Source: an uncultured Oscillospiraceae bacterium (GTDB lineage Bacteria > Bacillota > Clostridia > Oscillospirales > Oscillospiraceae). From it: a DNA stretch of 18,031 bases. Made by a program: the position numbers and the translations under genes. The stretch is taken from contig CAKTEB010000049.1 in NCBI GenBank assembly GCA_934546685.1, positions 1 through 18,031 on the forward strand, given 5' to 3'. The notes beneath the pieces are model-generated. The model saw only the letters and a program-made list of their open reading frames with translations. It did not search any database and was not told the DNA's origin. Positions 6,412-14,493 of this stretch are shown here, one piece after another (within the stretch, counting starts at the first letter, position 1; every line of letters starts with the position of its first letter).

Positions 6412-6442
6412 AAAAACCTCTGCATCAGAATCGATGCAGAGG
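6412..6442 (-). terminator. Intrinsic terminator of tRNA-Thr
   Basis: Minus strand: a 10-bp stem (6433-6442 with 6417-6426) followed by TTTTTGC, starting 5 bases after the encoded CCA. The sequence after the T run, GCTTAT, also follows the terminator of the partial copy. Confidence 0.85.
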
Positions 6443-6447
6443 AAATT

Positions 6448-6523
<76 letters not shown>

Positions 6524-6536
6524 AAACAGCTTGCTT

Positions 6537-6564
6537 ATTATAGCACAACCTGCTGATTTGTCAA
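6537..6564 (-). promoter_or_regulatory. Promoter of tRNA-Thr
   Basis: Minus strand TTGACA (6559-6564), 16-base spacer, TATAAT (6537-6542). Both hexamers are perfect consensus, as expected for a stable-RNA gene. The tRNA 5' end is 14 bases past the -10. Confidence 0.85.
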
Positions 6565-6601
6565 TAACTTTTTCAAAATATCTCCGGTTTCCCGTGAAGA
6601 C

Positions 6602-6630
6602 TTGCGTTCTTTCGGGATTGGGATTATACT
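6602..6630 (+). promoter_or_regulatory. Promoter of the aminopeptidase P gene
   Basis: Plus strand TTGCGT (6602-6607), 17-base spacer, TATACT (6625-6630), giving a leader of about 30 bases before the start codon. Confidence 0.65.
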
Positions 6631-6665
6631 AGTGGCATACTTCAAACAGGAAAGAGGCTGATCTA

Positions 6666-8453
6666 ATGCGCAAAGAACTCACAGCGCTCCGAGGCGCCAT
6701 GGCGCACGCCGGAGTAGACGTTTATGTGATCCCCACCGATGATTTTCACGGCTCTGAATATGTAGGCGATTATTTCCGCTGCCGGGCTTATGTCTCCGGC
6801 TTCACCGGCTCCGCTGGCACCCTAGTGGTAGCCCAGGACTGGGCTGGACTCTGGACCGACGGACGCTATTTCCTCCAAGGGGCCCAGCAGCTCTCCGGCT
6901 CCGGTATCGACCTGTGCAAAATGGGCGAGGCCGGCGTTCCCACGGTACTGGAATGGCTCCAGCAGAATCTAAAAGCCGGTATGGTTCTGGGCTTTGATGG
7001 CCGTTCCATGACCGCCGGCACCGGCCTTGCCATGGAGCAGGCCGCCAAGGCCGCCGGCGCTTCCATCCACTATGACCTGGACCTGGTAGGCCAGATCTGG
7101 GAGGATCGTCCGCCTATGTCTCAGGCTCCCGCCTGGGAGCTGGATATGGCCTATGCGGGAAAGAGCCGCAGGGACAAGCTGGCTGCCCTCCGGAAGGACG
7201 TAGAGGCCCTGAACGCTGACGTGTATATCCTCACCTCCCTGGACGATCTCTGCTGGCTGCTCAATATCCGTGGCGACGACGTGACCTGCTGCCCGGTAGT
7301 CCTGGGCGACCTCATCTTGACCCGTGATGCGCTCCGGCTCTATGTGGATGAAAAGAAGTTCTCCCCGGAGCTCCGGCAGGCCCTGGAGGCCGACGGCGTG
7401 GAATTCCGCCCCTATTTGCAGCTGTACCGGGACATCACCCAGCTCCCCGCCGACAGCCGGGTACTGGTGGATCCCCAGAAGCTCAACTACGCAATCCTGA
7501 AGGGCATTCCCGCAGGCGCTCAGCTCATCGAGCACGCCAATCCCACCGTGGGCCCTAAGTCCGTGAAGAATCCCACAGAGTGCGATAACGAGCGGCTGGC
7601 CCATATCCGGGACGGCGTGGCCCTGACCCGGTTCATGAAGTGGCTCCATGACCATGTGGGCAAGGAGTCCATCACCGAGATCTCCGCCGCGGAGAAGCTG
7701 GAGCAGTTCCGGGGCCAGATGGAGCATTACCTGGGCCCCAGCTTTGAGCCCATTATGGGCTACGGCCCCCACGGCGCTATCATCCACTACTCCGCCACCC
7801 CGGAGACCAATACCGTTCTGGAACCCCACGGCTTCCTGCTGTCTGACACCGGCGGACACTACCTGGAGGGCAGCACCGACGTGACCCGCACCTTTGTGCT
7901 GGGCCCCCTGACGCAGGACATGCGCCACCACTATACCATGGTGCTCCGGGGCAACCTGGATCTGGCAGGAGCCATCTTCAAAAAGGGCTGCGGCGGCCTG
8001 AACCTGGACTACCTGGCCCGTGCTCCCTTCTGGGAGGAGGGTCTGGACTATAATCACGGCACCGGACACGGCGTGGGCTATCTGCTGAACGTCCATGAGG
8101 GCCCGCAGAACATCCGCTACCGGCTGGTGAACGGCAACACCCAGGACGCCCCCATGGAGCCGGGCATGATCACCTCCGACGAGCCGGGACTCTATCTGGA
8201 GGGCAAATACGGCATCCGCCTGGAGAATCTGGAACTCTGCGTGGAGCGCCAAGTGACGGACTACGGCACCTTCCTGGGCTTCGAGACGCTGACCATGTGC
8301 CCCTTTGAGCGGGCGGCCATCATCCCCGAGGAGCTGAGCCCGAAGCAGCGGCAGCAGCTCAACGCCTACCACCGGAAGGTCTATGAGACCCTGAGCCCCT
8401 ATTTCACCCCGGCGGAAAACCAGTGGCTGCTGGAGGCCACGGCGGAGATTTAA
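6666..8453 (+). CDS. Xaa-Pro aminopeptidase (aminopeptidase P family, peptidase M24)
   Basis: This 595-residue cytosolic metallopeptidase removes N-terminal residues ahead of proline. It has two N-terminal creatinase-like domains (about 1-305; residues 1-20 MRKELTALRGAMAHAGVDVY), an M24 pita-bread catalytic domain (about 310-545) and the short C-terminal extension typical of the roughly 600-residue aminopeptidase P1 type. All five metal ligands are visible: D394 in SDTGGHYLEG, D405 in STDVTRTF, H468 in GTGHGVGY, E506 in SDEPGLYLEG and E540 in GFETLT. Start ATG 6666 follows AGGAAAGAGG at a suitable distance. It is a single-gene unit with its own promoter and terminator. The protein length matches the family and nothing is missing. 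Confidence 0.96.
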   Translation: MRKELTALRGAMAHAGVDVYVIPTDDFHGSEYVGDYFRCRAYVSGFTGSAGTLVVAQDWAGLWTDGRYFLQGAQQLSGSGIDLCKMGEAGVPTVLEWLQQNLKAGMVLGFDGRSMTAGTGLAMEQAAKAAGASIHYDLDLVGQIWEDRPPMSQAPAWELDMAYAGKSRRDKLAALRKDVEALNADVYILTSLDDLCWLLNIRGDDVTCCPVVLGDLILTRDALRLYVDEKKFSPELRQALEADGVEFRPYLQLYRDITQLPADSRVLVDPQKLNYAILKGIPAGAQLIEHANPTVGPKSVKNPTECDNERLAHIRDGVALTRFMKWLHDHVGKESITEISAAEKLEQFRGQMEHYLGPSFEPIMGYGPHGAIIHYSATPETNTVLEPHGFLLSDTGGHYLEGSTDVTRTFVLGPLTQDMRHHYTMVLRGNLDLAGAIFKKGCGGLNLDYLARAPFWEEGLDYNHGTGHGVGYLLNVHEGPQNIRYRLVNGNTQDAPMEPGMITSDEPGLYLEGKYGIRLENLELCVERQVTDYGTFLGFETLTMCPFERAAIIPEELSPKQRQQLNAYHRKVYETLSPYFTPAENQWLLEATAEI

Positions 8454-8469
8454 CGATCAGACATAGATC

Positions 8470-8499
8470 GGCGGAGTCCTTTCCGGGCTCCGCCCTTTT
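8470..8499 (+). terminator. Terminator of the aminopeptidase gene
   Basis: A 10-bp stem (8470-8479 with 8485-8494, one G-T pair) with a 5-base loop is followed by CTTTT, 16 bases after the stop codon. Confidence 0.75.
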
Positions 8500-8515
8500 C
8501 CGCCGCAAGATAGCC

Positions 8516-8545
8516 TTGACACACCGGCAGTGGGACTGCTAAACT
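8516..8545 (+). promoter_or_regulatory. Promoter of the CmpB-like membrane protein gene
   Basis: TTGACA (8516-8521), 18-base spacer, TAAACT (8540-8545), between the preceding terminator and the start at 8579. The -35 is perfect; the -10 is moderate. Confidence 0.6.
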
Positions 8546-8578
8546 AGGGACGACATTGAAACGAGCGGAGGATATGCG

Positions 8579-9574
8579 ATGCAGTATACGATCTATCAGC
8601 TTCTGGCCCTGTTCCTGATCTACTCCTTTCTGGGCTGGTGCGTAGAGGTCAGCTTTGTGGCCGTCACCAGCGGCAGAGTGGTAAACCGGGGCTTCCTCAA
8701 CGGCCCAGTATGTCCCATCTACGGCGTGGGCATGCTGGGGGCGCTGCTGCTGTTGGGACCTGTCTCAGATAATCTCCTATTGCTGTTCCTGCTGGGCATG
8801 CTGCTGTGCACCTTTGTGGAGCTCATCGGCGGCTGGATCCTGGAGCGCGCCTTCCACACCCGGTGGTGGGATTATACGGATGAGCCCTTTAATCTAGGAG
8901 GCTATATCTGCCTGCGGTTCTCCATTATGTGGGGTCTGGCTGTGACCTTCGCGGTGCGGCTGATCCATCCGCTGGTGCTGAGCCTTGTAAGCTGGCTGCC
9001 CCAGCTGGCGGGATGGATCCTGGTGGGGATCCTCTACGCCCTGTTTCTGGTGGACTTTGTGCTGACCCTGATCACGGTCATCGGCATCCGGAAGCGCCTG
9101 GGCGAGCTAGAGCGTGTAGGCCAGGCCCTGCACGCGGTGGGTGACACGATCTCTGACCGGGTGGGCAATTCTGCCCTGGCCGCAGATGCCAAGCTGGAGA
9201 GCGCCAAGCTGGCAGGCCAGGAGCGCATGGCCGAGGGCAAGGAGAAGCTGGAGGTGGCCATGGAGACCGGTCAGCAAAAGCTGGCCATGGGCAAGGAACG
9301 GCTGGAGGTGGCCATGGAAGCCGGCCAGCAGAAGCTCTCCGAGGCCAGAGAGACCTATTCCGCCACCAAGGAGCGGCTGGGAGACCGACTGTCCGACTCG
9401 CTCCAAGAGCTCCAGCAGAAGAAAAAGGCCCTGGAGCAGCGGCAGAAGGAGCTCTCCCAGAGTCTTTCCAGCGGCGCAAAATTCGGCGCGCGCCGCCTCA
9501 CCGGCGCGTTTCCTGCCCTGCGCGAGGGAATCCGGCTGCGTCTGGAGGAGGCCCGGCGCTCCGGCGACGAATAA
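8579..9574 (+). CDS. CmpB-like (putative ABC-transporter type IV) membrane protein with repetitive coiled-coil tail
   Basis: The 331-residue protein has an N-terminal membrane domain of about 175 residues with five or six hydrophobic helices. It carries the family hallmarks FLGWCVEVSF, VNRGFLNGPVCPIYGVG, WILERAFHTRWWDYTDEPFN and a following GYICLRFSIMWG. These match the family named putative ABC-transporter type IV (CmpB), whose true function is not established. Residues about 178-331 form a highly charged, helical tail with two near-identical 18-residue repeats (220-237 and 238-255, units GKEKLEVAMETGQQKLAM and GKERLEVAMEAGQQKLSE), then an Arg/Lys-rich end. The tail probably lies in the cytoplasm. 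Start ATG 8579 follows GGAGG by 7 bases; an upstream ATG at 8574 is out of frame. No ATPase partner gene is adjacent. Confidence 0.87.
   Translation: MQYTIYQLLALFLIYSFLGWCVEVSFVAVTSGRVVNRGFLNGPVCPIYGVGMLGALLLLGPVSDNLLLLFLLGMLLCTFVELIGGWILERAFHTRWWDYTDEPFNLGGYICLRFSIMWGLAVTFAVRLIHPLVLSLVSWLPQLAGWILVGILYALFLVDFVLTLITVIGIRKRLGELERVGQALHAVGDTISDRVGNSALAADAKLESAKLAGQERMAEGKEKLEVAMETGQQKLAMGKERLEVAMEAGQQKLSEARETYSATKERLGDRLSDSLQELQQKKKALEQRQKELSQSLSSGAKFGARRLTGAFPALREGIRLRLEEARRSGDE
9236..9343 (+). repeat. 54-base tandem repeat (2 units) in the coiled-coil tail
   Basis: Units 9236-9289 and 9290-9343 encode the two 18-residue repeats of the CmpB-like tail and are highly similar at the DNA level (shared GGCAAGGA at the start and CTGGAGGTGGCCATGGA inside). 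A degenerate further copy may precede them (GQERMAE). Confidence 0.8.
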
Positions 9575-9590
9575 TTTCAAGATCATCCAC

Positions 9591-9616
9591 GTGCCCGGGA
9601 AGGAGTTCCCGGGCAC
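9591..9616. terminator. Perfect 11-bp hairpin after the CmpB-like gene
   Basis: Arms 9591-9601 and 9606-9616 are exact complements around GGAG, 17 bases past the stop codon. It has no clear T run after it on either strand, so it is a weak terminator or mRNA 3' stabiliser. The remainder of the gap, 9617-9776, shows nothing I recognise. Confidence 0.55.
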
Positions 9617-9776
9617 TTCACATAACTGCAATAATTCCCATTGTTTTCTGAAATACATTCTAAAAAGCCACACTGTTTTGACGTGGGTGTTCGATTTGTG
9701 CGCTTCCCTGTAGAATTTCCTCTCCGTTTTATTTCAATTCTTCTCCAGGTTGCCACATGGCAGAGGCTATCTTTTT

Positions 9777-9786
9777 TTGCTATAAT
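9777..9786 (+). promoter_or_regulatory. Extended -10 promoter of the solute-binding protein gene
   Basis: Plus strand TTGCTATAAT: perfect -10 TATAAT (9781-9786) with the TGn extension. The -35 position (9758-9763, TGGCAG) is poor, as is usual for extended -10 promoters. The leader is about 47 bases. Confidence 0.6.
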
Positions 9787-9839
9787 ATCTGTGTAAATTT
9801 CTGCGCACAGCGCAAAAAATGATATGGAGGAAAACGCAA

Positions 9840-11633
9840 ATGACAAAACGTGTGCTGACGGCGCTGCTGAGCGCCGCAATGCTCCTGAGTCTGCTGGCTG
9901 GCTGCGGCAACAGTAGTTCCGCCGCCTCCAACGCCGGCGAGGCCTCTGCGGCTCCCACCGAGTCCGCTAAGGAAGAGGTCAAGGCCACGGACATTGGCTC
10001 TACCCTGGATCTGTCCACCCCCAAGGAGGATTCCGCCGTGGAAGAGGATCCCGCTGAGGCCAACGATCCCAGCCTGCATCTCTATTCCTACGACAGCCAG
10101 TATGGCGTAGGCGCCAAGACCACCGGCCTGCCCCTGACCACCGACGGCGACAGCTTCTCCCTGTGGCTGTCCGTTCCCGGCAACGTGGGCACCCTGTTCT
10201 CCAACGGCATGGCAGACCATCCCGTCTTCCAGAAGGCCGAGGAGTTCACCGGCGTACACATTGATTTCCTGGAGCAGTCCGCTGAGACCAACGCCGAGAA
10301 GTTCAACCTGATGCTGGCCGGCGGCGACTACCCCGATCTGGTTAACGGCATGGACTACACCGGCGGCAATGATCTGGCTGTTGAGTCCGACTTCGCTGTG
10401 AACCTGGCCGATGATATCGCCGACTACGCGCCCAACTACCAGAACATCATCAACTCCGATCCCAGCATCATCAAGACCATCACCACCGACGAGGGCAACA
10501 TTGTCGCCTTCTACACCTTCAACTCCGAGAAGCAGGGCACCACTGAGGGCGCCTGGATCCGCGGCGACTGGCTGGAGGATCTGGGTCTCGAGAACCCCAA
10601 GACCTACGACGAGTGGGAGAACGTCCTGACCGCCTTTAAGAACGAGAAGGGCGCGGAGGAGCCTCTGATGATGCCCTCCGACATGGTTCCCTCCGGCAAC
10701 TTCCTCGCCTCCGGCTTCGGCATCACCGCCACCTTCCAGTCCATGATGGGCTCCGCTTATCCCTACTATGTAGAGGACGGCGAGGTCAAGTACGGTCCTC
10801 TGGAGGACGGCTACAAGGAGTATGTGGCGCTGATCCGTGACTGGATGGACAAGGGTCTGATCTCCACCACCTTCATTCAGGACAACGCCAACCCCATGGG
10901 CGATGTCTACAGCACCAACGTCTCCACCGGCCGCACCGGCATCTTCTTCAACGGCGTGGGCATGATCGGCATGTTCCAGTCCACCCTGTCTGACGCGGAT
11001 CCCGAGGGCCAGCTGATCGCCTGCTACGACGCCCGCAAGAACGAGGACGACGTGCTCCACAACGCCAATGAGGACAGCATCGTAGGCAAGATGGGCATTA
11101 CCATCACCACCGCCTGCGACAACCTGGAGCTGGCCATGAAGTGGTGCGACTTCTGGTACACCGAGGACGGCGTGCTCCTGGCCAACTACGGCATTGAGGG
11201 CCAGAGCTTTGAGTTCGACGAGAACGGCCAGCCCTACATCACCGAGCTTGTCACCAACAACCCCGACGGTCTGAGCCTCATGGACACCCAGTTCATGTAC
11301 TCCACCGACTCCGTGAACCGGATCAACGACATCACCAAGACCCGCAGCACCTACACCGAGGCCGGTCTGGAGGCCCGTGACATCTGGGATTACAACCGTG
11401 ACGACGCCAACACCTACCCCTCCGCTGCCGCTCTGACCGCGGACGAGGCCGATGAGCATTCTTCCATCTACTCCGATATCAACACCTATCTCCAGGAGCA
11501 GATCGCCCAGTTCATCACCGGTGCCAAGAGCATGGACGAGTGGGATTCCTTCGTTCAGAAGCTCAAGGATATGGGCATTGAGGACTGCATCCAGCTCAAG
11601 CAGGATGCCTACGACCGCTATCTGGAGCGGTAA
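9840..11633 (+). CDS. Extracellular solute-binding lipoprotein (LipO/ABC type, orphan)
   Basis: The 597-residue protein starts with a lipoprotein signal: basic MTKRVL, a hydrophobic stretch and lipobox LAGC with Cys22. It is followed by a Ser/Ala/Glu-rich linker (about 23-80). The body is the two-lobed ABC substrate-binding fold of the large LipO/YtcQ type, with HPVFQKAEEFTGVHIDFLEQ, LNLMLAGGDYPD-like FNLMLAGGDYPDLV and WCDFWYTEDGVLLANYGIEG. These proteins bind oligosaccharides or related solutes outside the cell. ATG 9840 is chosen because GGAGG lies 9 bases upstream; the in-frame ATG at 9819 precedes that ribosome site. Codon use is strikingly biased to CTG, GAG, AAG and AAC, which suggests high expression. 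No permease or ATPase gene is adjacent: the gene has its own promoter and a strong terminator. The ligand cannot be told. Confidence 0.93.
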   Translation: MTKRVLTALLSAAMLLSLLAGCGNSSSAASNAGEASAAPTESAKEEVKATDIGSTLDLSTPKEDSAVEEDPAEANDPSLHLYSYDSQYGVGAKTTGLPLTTDGDSFSLWLSVPGNVGTLFSNGMADHPVFQKAEEFTGVHIDFLEQSAETNAEKFNLMLAGGDYPDLVNGMDYTGGNDLAVESDFAVNLADDIADYAPNYQNIINSDPSIIKTITTDEGNIVAFYTFNSEKQGTTEGAWIRGDWLEDLGLENPKTYDEWENVLTAFKNEKGAEEPLMMPSDMVPSGNFLASGFGITATFQSMMGSAYPYYVEDGEVKYGPLEDGYKEYVALIRDWMDKGLISTTFIQDNANPMGDVYSTNVSTGRTGIFFNGVGMIGMFQSTLSDADPEGQLIACYDARKNEDDVLHNANEDSIVGKMGITITTACDNLELAMKWCDFWYTEDGVLLANYGIEGQSFEFDENGQPYITELVTNNPDGLSLMDTQFMYSTDSVNRINDITKTRSTYTEAGLEARDIWDYNRDDANTYPSAAALTADEADEHSSIYSDINTYLQEQIAQFITGAKSMDEWDSFVQKLKDMGIEDCIQLKQDAYDRYLER

Positions 11634-11656
11634 GCCCGAAATTCCATCATTCACAG

Positions 11657-11691
11657 CAGCCGCTGGATCTTCGGATCCGGCGGCTGTTTTT
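11657..11691 (+). terminator. Strong intrinsic terminator of the solute-binding protein gene
   Basis: A 13-bp stem (11657-11669 with 11674-11686, one T-G pair) capped by a TTCG tetraloop and followed by five T, beginning 24 bases after the stop codon. Confidence 0.92.
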
Positions 11692-11692
11692 C

Positions 11693-11721
11693 TGTACAAA
11701 TTTCCTTTCAGCTGGTATAAT
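11693..11721 (+). promoter_or_regulatory. Promoter of the nifS-like/nuclease/pyrE/radC operon
   Basis: -35 TGTACA (11693-11698), 17-base spacer, extended -10 TGGTATAAT with TATAAT at 11716-11721. It begins immediately after the T run of the previous terminator. The leader is about 45 bases. Confidence 0.65.
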
Positions 11722-11772
11722 AGGATTGAATATACGATGCTGGAATCTCAGCAATAAAGGAGTACCGTTTCA

Positions 11773-12897
11773 TTGGAGATCTATCTTGACAACGCCGCCA
11801 CCACCAAGCCCTGCCCGGCGGCAGTACAGGCCATAACCGAGGCTCTGACCGATAACTGGGGCAACCCCTCGGCGGTCCATCAGCTGGGCCTCCGGGCGGA
11901 AAAGGCCGTCAAGCATGCCCGGGAGCAGGTGGCCCACACCCTAGGCTGCAATCCGGAGCAGCTGTTCTTCACCTCCGGGGGCACTGAAGGCGACAACTTT
12001 GCGGTATTTTCAGCGGCCCAGAAATACCATAAGCGGGGCCGCCACATCATCACCACAGCGGTGGAGCACCACGCGGTGCTGCGGCCCATCCAGGCCCTGG
12101 AGGCCCAGGGCTTCTCCGTGACCTATCTGCCCCCCGGCCCCGACGGCACCGTCTCTCCGGCGGAGCTGCTGAAGGCCCTGCGGAAGGATACCATCCTGGT
12201 GTCTGTCATGATGGTCAACAACGAGACCGGAGCCGTCAACGACATCGCCCGGCTCTCTAAGCTCACCCATCAGAAGTCCACGGCGCTGTTCCATACGGAC
12301 GCCGTCCAGGGCTTCTGCAAGGTGCCCTTCCGAGCCTCGTCCCTGGGGGCGGATATCATTTCCGTGAGCTCCCATAAGATCCAGGGGCCCAAGGGGGCCG
12401 GGGCGGTATATGTGGACAAGAAGCTCCACCTGCCCCCGGTGATGTACGGCGGCGGCCAGGAAAAAAACATGCGCTCCGGCACGGAAAACGTCCCCATGAT
12501 TCTGGGCTTCGGCGCCGCCTGTGAGGAGGCCTCGAAAGATCTCCCCGAAAAGCTCCGGCGCATGGAGCAGCGGAAGCAGGAGTGTCTGCCCCTGCTGGCG
12601 CAGCAGGTGCCGGAGGCGGTGATCTTGGGCAGCCATCAGGCCCCCCATGTGATCTCCCTGGCCATCCCCGGCGTTCGCTCCCAGGGGCTTATCGGCTGTC
12701 TCCAGGAAAAGGGCGTCTACGTCTCCGCCGGCTCCGCCTGCTCCAGAGGGCACCGGAGCCATGTGCTGGAGGCCATGGGCGTTGCCCCGGAGCTCATCGA
12801 CGGCTCCATCCGGGTGAGCACCTGCTTTGATACCACCCCTGAGGACATTCAGGGCTTTGTGGCGGCCCTGAAGGAGGCTGTCCATGCGCTCACCTAA
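11773..12897 (+). CDS. Cysteine desulfurase (NifS/IscS-like, class V aminotransferase)
   Basis: This 374-residue PLP enzyme takes sulfur from L-cysteine as a protein persulfide for Fe-S cluster, thio-tRNA or cofactor synthesis. The N-terminus EIYLDNAATTKPCPAAV is diagnostic. The PLP lysine is K202 in SVSSHKIQGPKGAG, and the catalytic cysteine is C323 in SAGSACSRGHRSHVLEAMG. The start is a rare TTG (11773-11775), since the family motif begins at once, no ATG or GTG is available in frame nearby, and AAAGGAG lies 10 bases upstream. The rare codon may limit translation. Neighbouring thiI or iscU genes, common partners, are absent, so which sulfur pathway it serves is unknown. It is first in a four-gene operon and overlaps the nuclease gene by 14 bases. 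Confidence 0.94.
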   Translation: MEIYLDNAATTKPCPAAVQAITEALTDNWGNPSAVHQLGLRAEKAVKHAREQVAHTLGCNPEQLFFTSGGTEGDNFAVFSAAQKYHKRGRHIITTAVEHHAVLRPIQALEAQGFSVTYLPPGPDGTVSPAELLKALRKDTILVSVMMVNNETGAVNDIARLSKLTHQKSTALFHTDAVQGFCKVPFRASSLGADIISVSSHKIQGPKGAGAVYVDKKLHLPPVMYGGGQEKNMRSGTENVPMILGFGAACEEASKDLPEKLRRMEQRKQECLPLLAQQVPEAVILGSHQAPHVISLAIPGVRSQGLIGCLQEKGVYVSAGSACSRGHRSHVLEAMGVAPELIDGSIRVSTCFDTTPEDIQGFVAALKEAVHALT

Positions 12898-13795
12898 GAG
12901 CCCCCGGCGCTTCGGCTCCCTGGTTCTGGCCCTCTGGCTACTGATGGCGCTGCCGCTGTCCGGCTGCACCATGCCCGCGGGCTTGGGCGACCAGGCCGCC
13001 CCGGCCATCTCCACCGAGACCGGCAGCTACAGCCTGGAAAATCTCCCGGACTACAGCGGCTCCCCCTATGTGGAGCTGAACGGTAATCAGCCGGATTTCG
13101 ACGAGAGTCAATTCAACACCGACTCCTACGAATTCTATACGGATCTGGATCAGATTGGCCGCTGCGGCGCGTGCTACGCCAACATCAGCCAGGATCTGAT
13201 GCCCACAGAGCAGCGGGAGAGCATCAGCTCTGTCCACCCCTCCGGCTGGATGCAGGCCCAGTACGACTTTGTGGACGGCAAGAATCTCTATAACCGCTGC
13301 CATCTCATCGGCTTTCAGCTCACCGGCGAAAACGCCAACGAGCACAACCTCATCACCGGCACCCGGTATCTCAACGTGGAGGGCATGCTGCCCTTTGAGA
13401 ACCAGGTGGCAGACTACATCCGGGATACCGGCCATCATGTGCTCTACCGGGTGACCCCGGACTTCCGGGGCGACGAGCTAGTGGCCCGGGGCGTGGAGAT
13501 GGAGGCCGCCAGCGTGGAGGATGACGCCATCCGGTTCCATGTGTACTGCTACAATGTCCAGCCCGGGGTGGAGATCAACTACGCCACCGGCGAGAGCTGG
13601 GCCGCGGACACCGGTGCGGAGGAAACGGCCCAAGTCACCGACACCTATGTGCTGAACCTGCGCAACAAAAGATTTCACCTGCCGGACTGCTCCGGCGTGA
13701 AGGATATGAGCCCGGACAACCGCCAGGACTACACCGGCAGCCGTCAGGACCTCATCGACCAGGGCTACTCGCCCTGCGGACGCTGCAAACCATAA
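12884..13795 (+). CDS. DNA/RNA non-specific endonuclease, lipoprotein with C-terminal Cys motif (DNA-entry nuclease type)
   Basis: The 303-residue protein has a lipoprotein signal (basic MRSPKSPRRF, hydrophobic core, LPLSGC, Cys28) and should act outside the membrane. The central domain (about 60-235) is of the DNA/RNA non-specific endonuclease family: NRCHLIGFQLTGENANEHN with H140 at the catalytic position of the DRGH-type motif, then LITGTRYLNVEGMLPFENQV. The C-terminal 50 residues resemble an Ada-like metal-binding module (FHLPDCSGVKDMSP, YTGSRQDLI, YSPCGRCKP), with three Cys and a His that could bind zinc. Relatives are linked to DNA uptake or nutrient nucleic-acid degradation. Start ATG 12884 follows AAGGAGG inside the end of the desulfurase gene, so translation is coupled. 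pyrE starts 17 bases after it. Nucleotide salvage from extracellular DNA is a possible role (inference). Confidence 0.93.
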   Translation: MRSPKSPRRFGSLVLALWLLMALPLSGCTMPAGLGDQAAPAISTETGSYSLENLPDYSGSPYVELNGNQPDFDESQFNTDSYEFYTDLDQIGRCGACYANISQDLMPTEQRESISSVHPSGWMQAQYDFVDGKNLYNRCHLIGFQLTGENANEHNLITGTRYLNVEGMLPFENQVADYIRDTGHHVLYRVTPDFRGDELVARGVEMEAASVEDDAIRFHVYCYNVQPGVEINYATGESWAADTGAEETAQVTDTYVLNLRNKRFHLPDCSGVKDMSPDNRQDYTGSRQDLIDQGYSPCGRCKP

Positions 13796-13812
13796 TATTA
13801 GGAGGATGCAAC

Positions 13813-14493
13813 ATGACCTATCAGGAGGAATTCATCGTATTCATGGTACGCTCCGGCGTGCTGACCTTTGGGGACTTTACCACAAAATCCGGCCGAAAGA
13901 CCCCTTACTTTATCAACACCGGCAACTACAAAACCGGTGCCCAGGCCGATGCCCTGGGCGGCTATTACGCTGCCTGCATCCATGAGCATCTGGGGGAGGC
14001 CGGCGGCGCGGACGTACTGTTTGGACCCGCCTACAAGGGCATTCCCCTGGTAGTCACCGCCGCAGCCAGCCTCTACCGGAACTATGGGGAGGACTATCCC
14101 TACGCCTTCAACCGCAAGGAGAAGAAGGATCACGGCGAGGGCGGCAATCTGGTGGGTGCGAAGATCCAGGACGGCGACCGAATCGCCATCGTGGAGGATG
14201 TAGTCACCGCCGGCACCGCCGTCCGGGAGACCATCGCCCTGTTCCAGACCATTGCCGATGTAAAGATCAAAGCTCTATTCGTGTCCGTGGATCGAATGGA
14301 GAAGGGCACCGGCGAAAAGTCCGCCCTGGACGAGCTTCGGGACGAGTACGGCATCGCCGTCTACCCCATCGTCACTGTCCGGCAGATCATCGACTTCCTG
14401 CACAACCGTCCCATCGACGGTAAGGTCTACATCGACGACACCATGCGGGAGAAGATGGAGGCCTACCTCCGGCAGTACGGGGCTACAGCATGA
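13813..14493 (+). CDS. pyrE: Orotate phosphoribosyltransferase
   Basis: The 226-residue enzyme converts orotate and PRPP to orotidine 5'-phosphate in de novo pyrimidine synthesis. The PRPP-binding loop is IAIVEDVVTAGTAVRE (about 124-139, acidic pair E128-D129). The flexible catalytic loop is visible as FNRKEKKDHGEGG, and the orotate-side N-terminus as GDFTTKSGRKTPYFINTGNY. ATG 13813 follows AGGAGG by 7 bases. Other pyr genes are not adjacent; instead it lies between a nuclease gene and radC, overlapping the latter by ATGA (14490-14493). No pyrimidine attenuator was seen upstream in the operon leader. Length and motifs are normal, so it looks functional. Confidence 0.97.
   Translation: MTYQEEFIVFMVRSGVLTFGDFTTKSGRKTPYFINTGNYKTGAQADALGGYYAACIHEHLGEAGGADVLFGPAYKGIPLVVTAAASLYRNYGEDYPYAFNRKEKKDHGEGGNLVGAKIQDGDRIAIVEDVVTAGTAVRETIALFQTIADVKIKALFVSVDRMEKGTGEKSALDELRDEYGIAVYPIVTVRQIIDFLHNRPIDGKVYIDDTMREKMEAYLRQYGATA

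Noticed and set aside
6969..8372. Long minus-strand frame opposite the aminopeptidase gene
   Set aside because: It lies exactly antisense to a gene with all catalytic motifs, has low-complexity His/Gly/Val-rich translation and no ribosome site; it results from GC-rich codon use.
9780..11699. Very long minus-strand frame opposite the solute-binding protein gene
   Set aside because: Same cause: it reads through the promoter and terminator of the real gene, and its Gly/Val/Leu-rich translation resembles no protein family.
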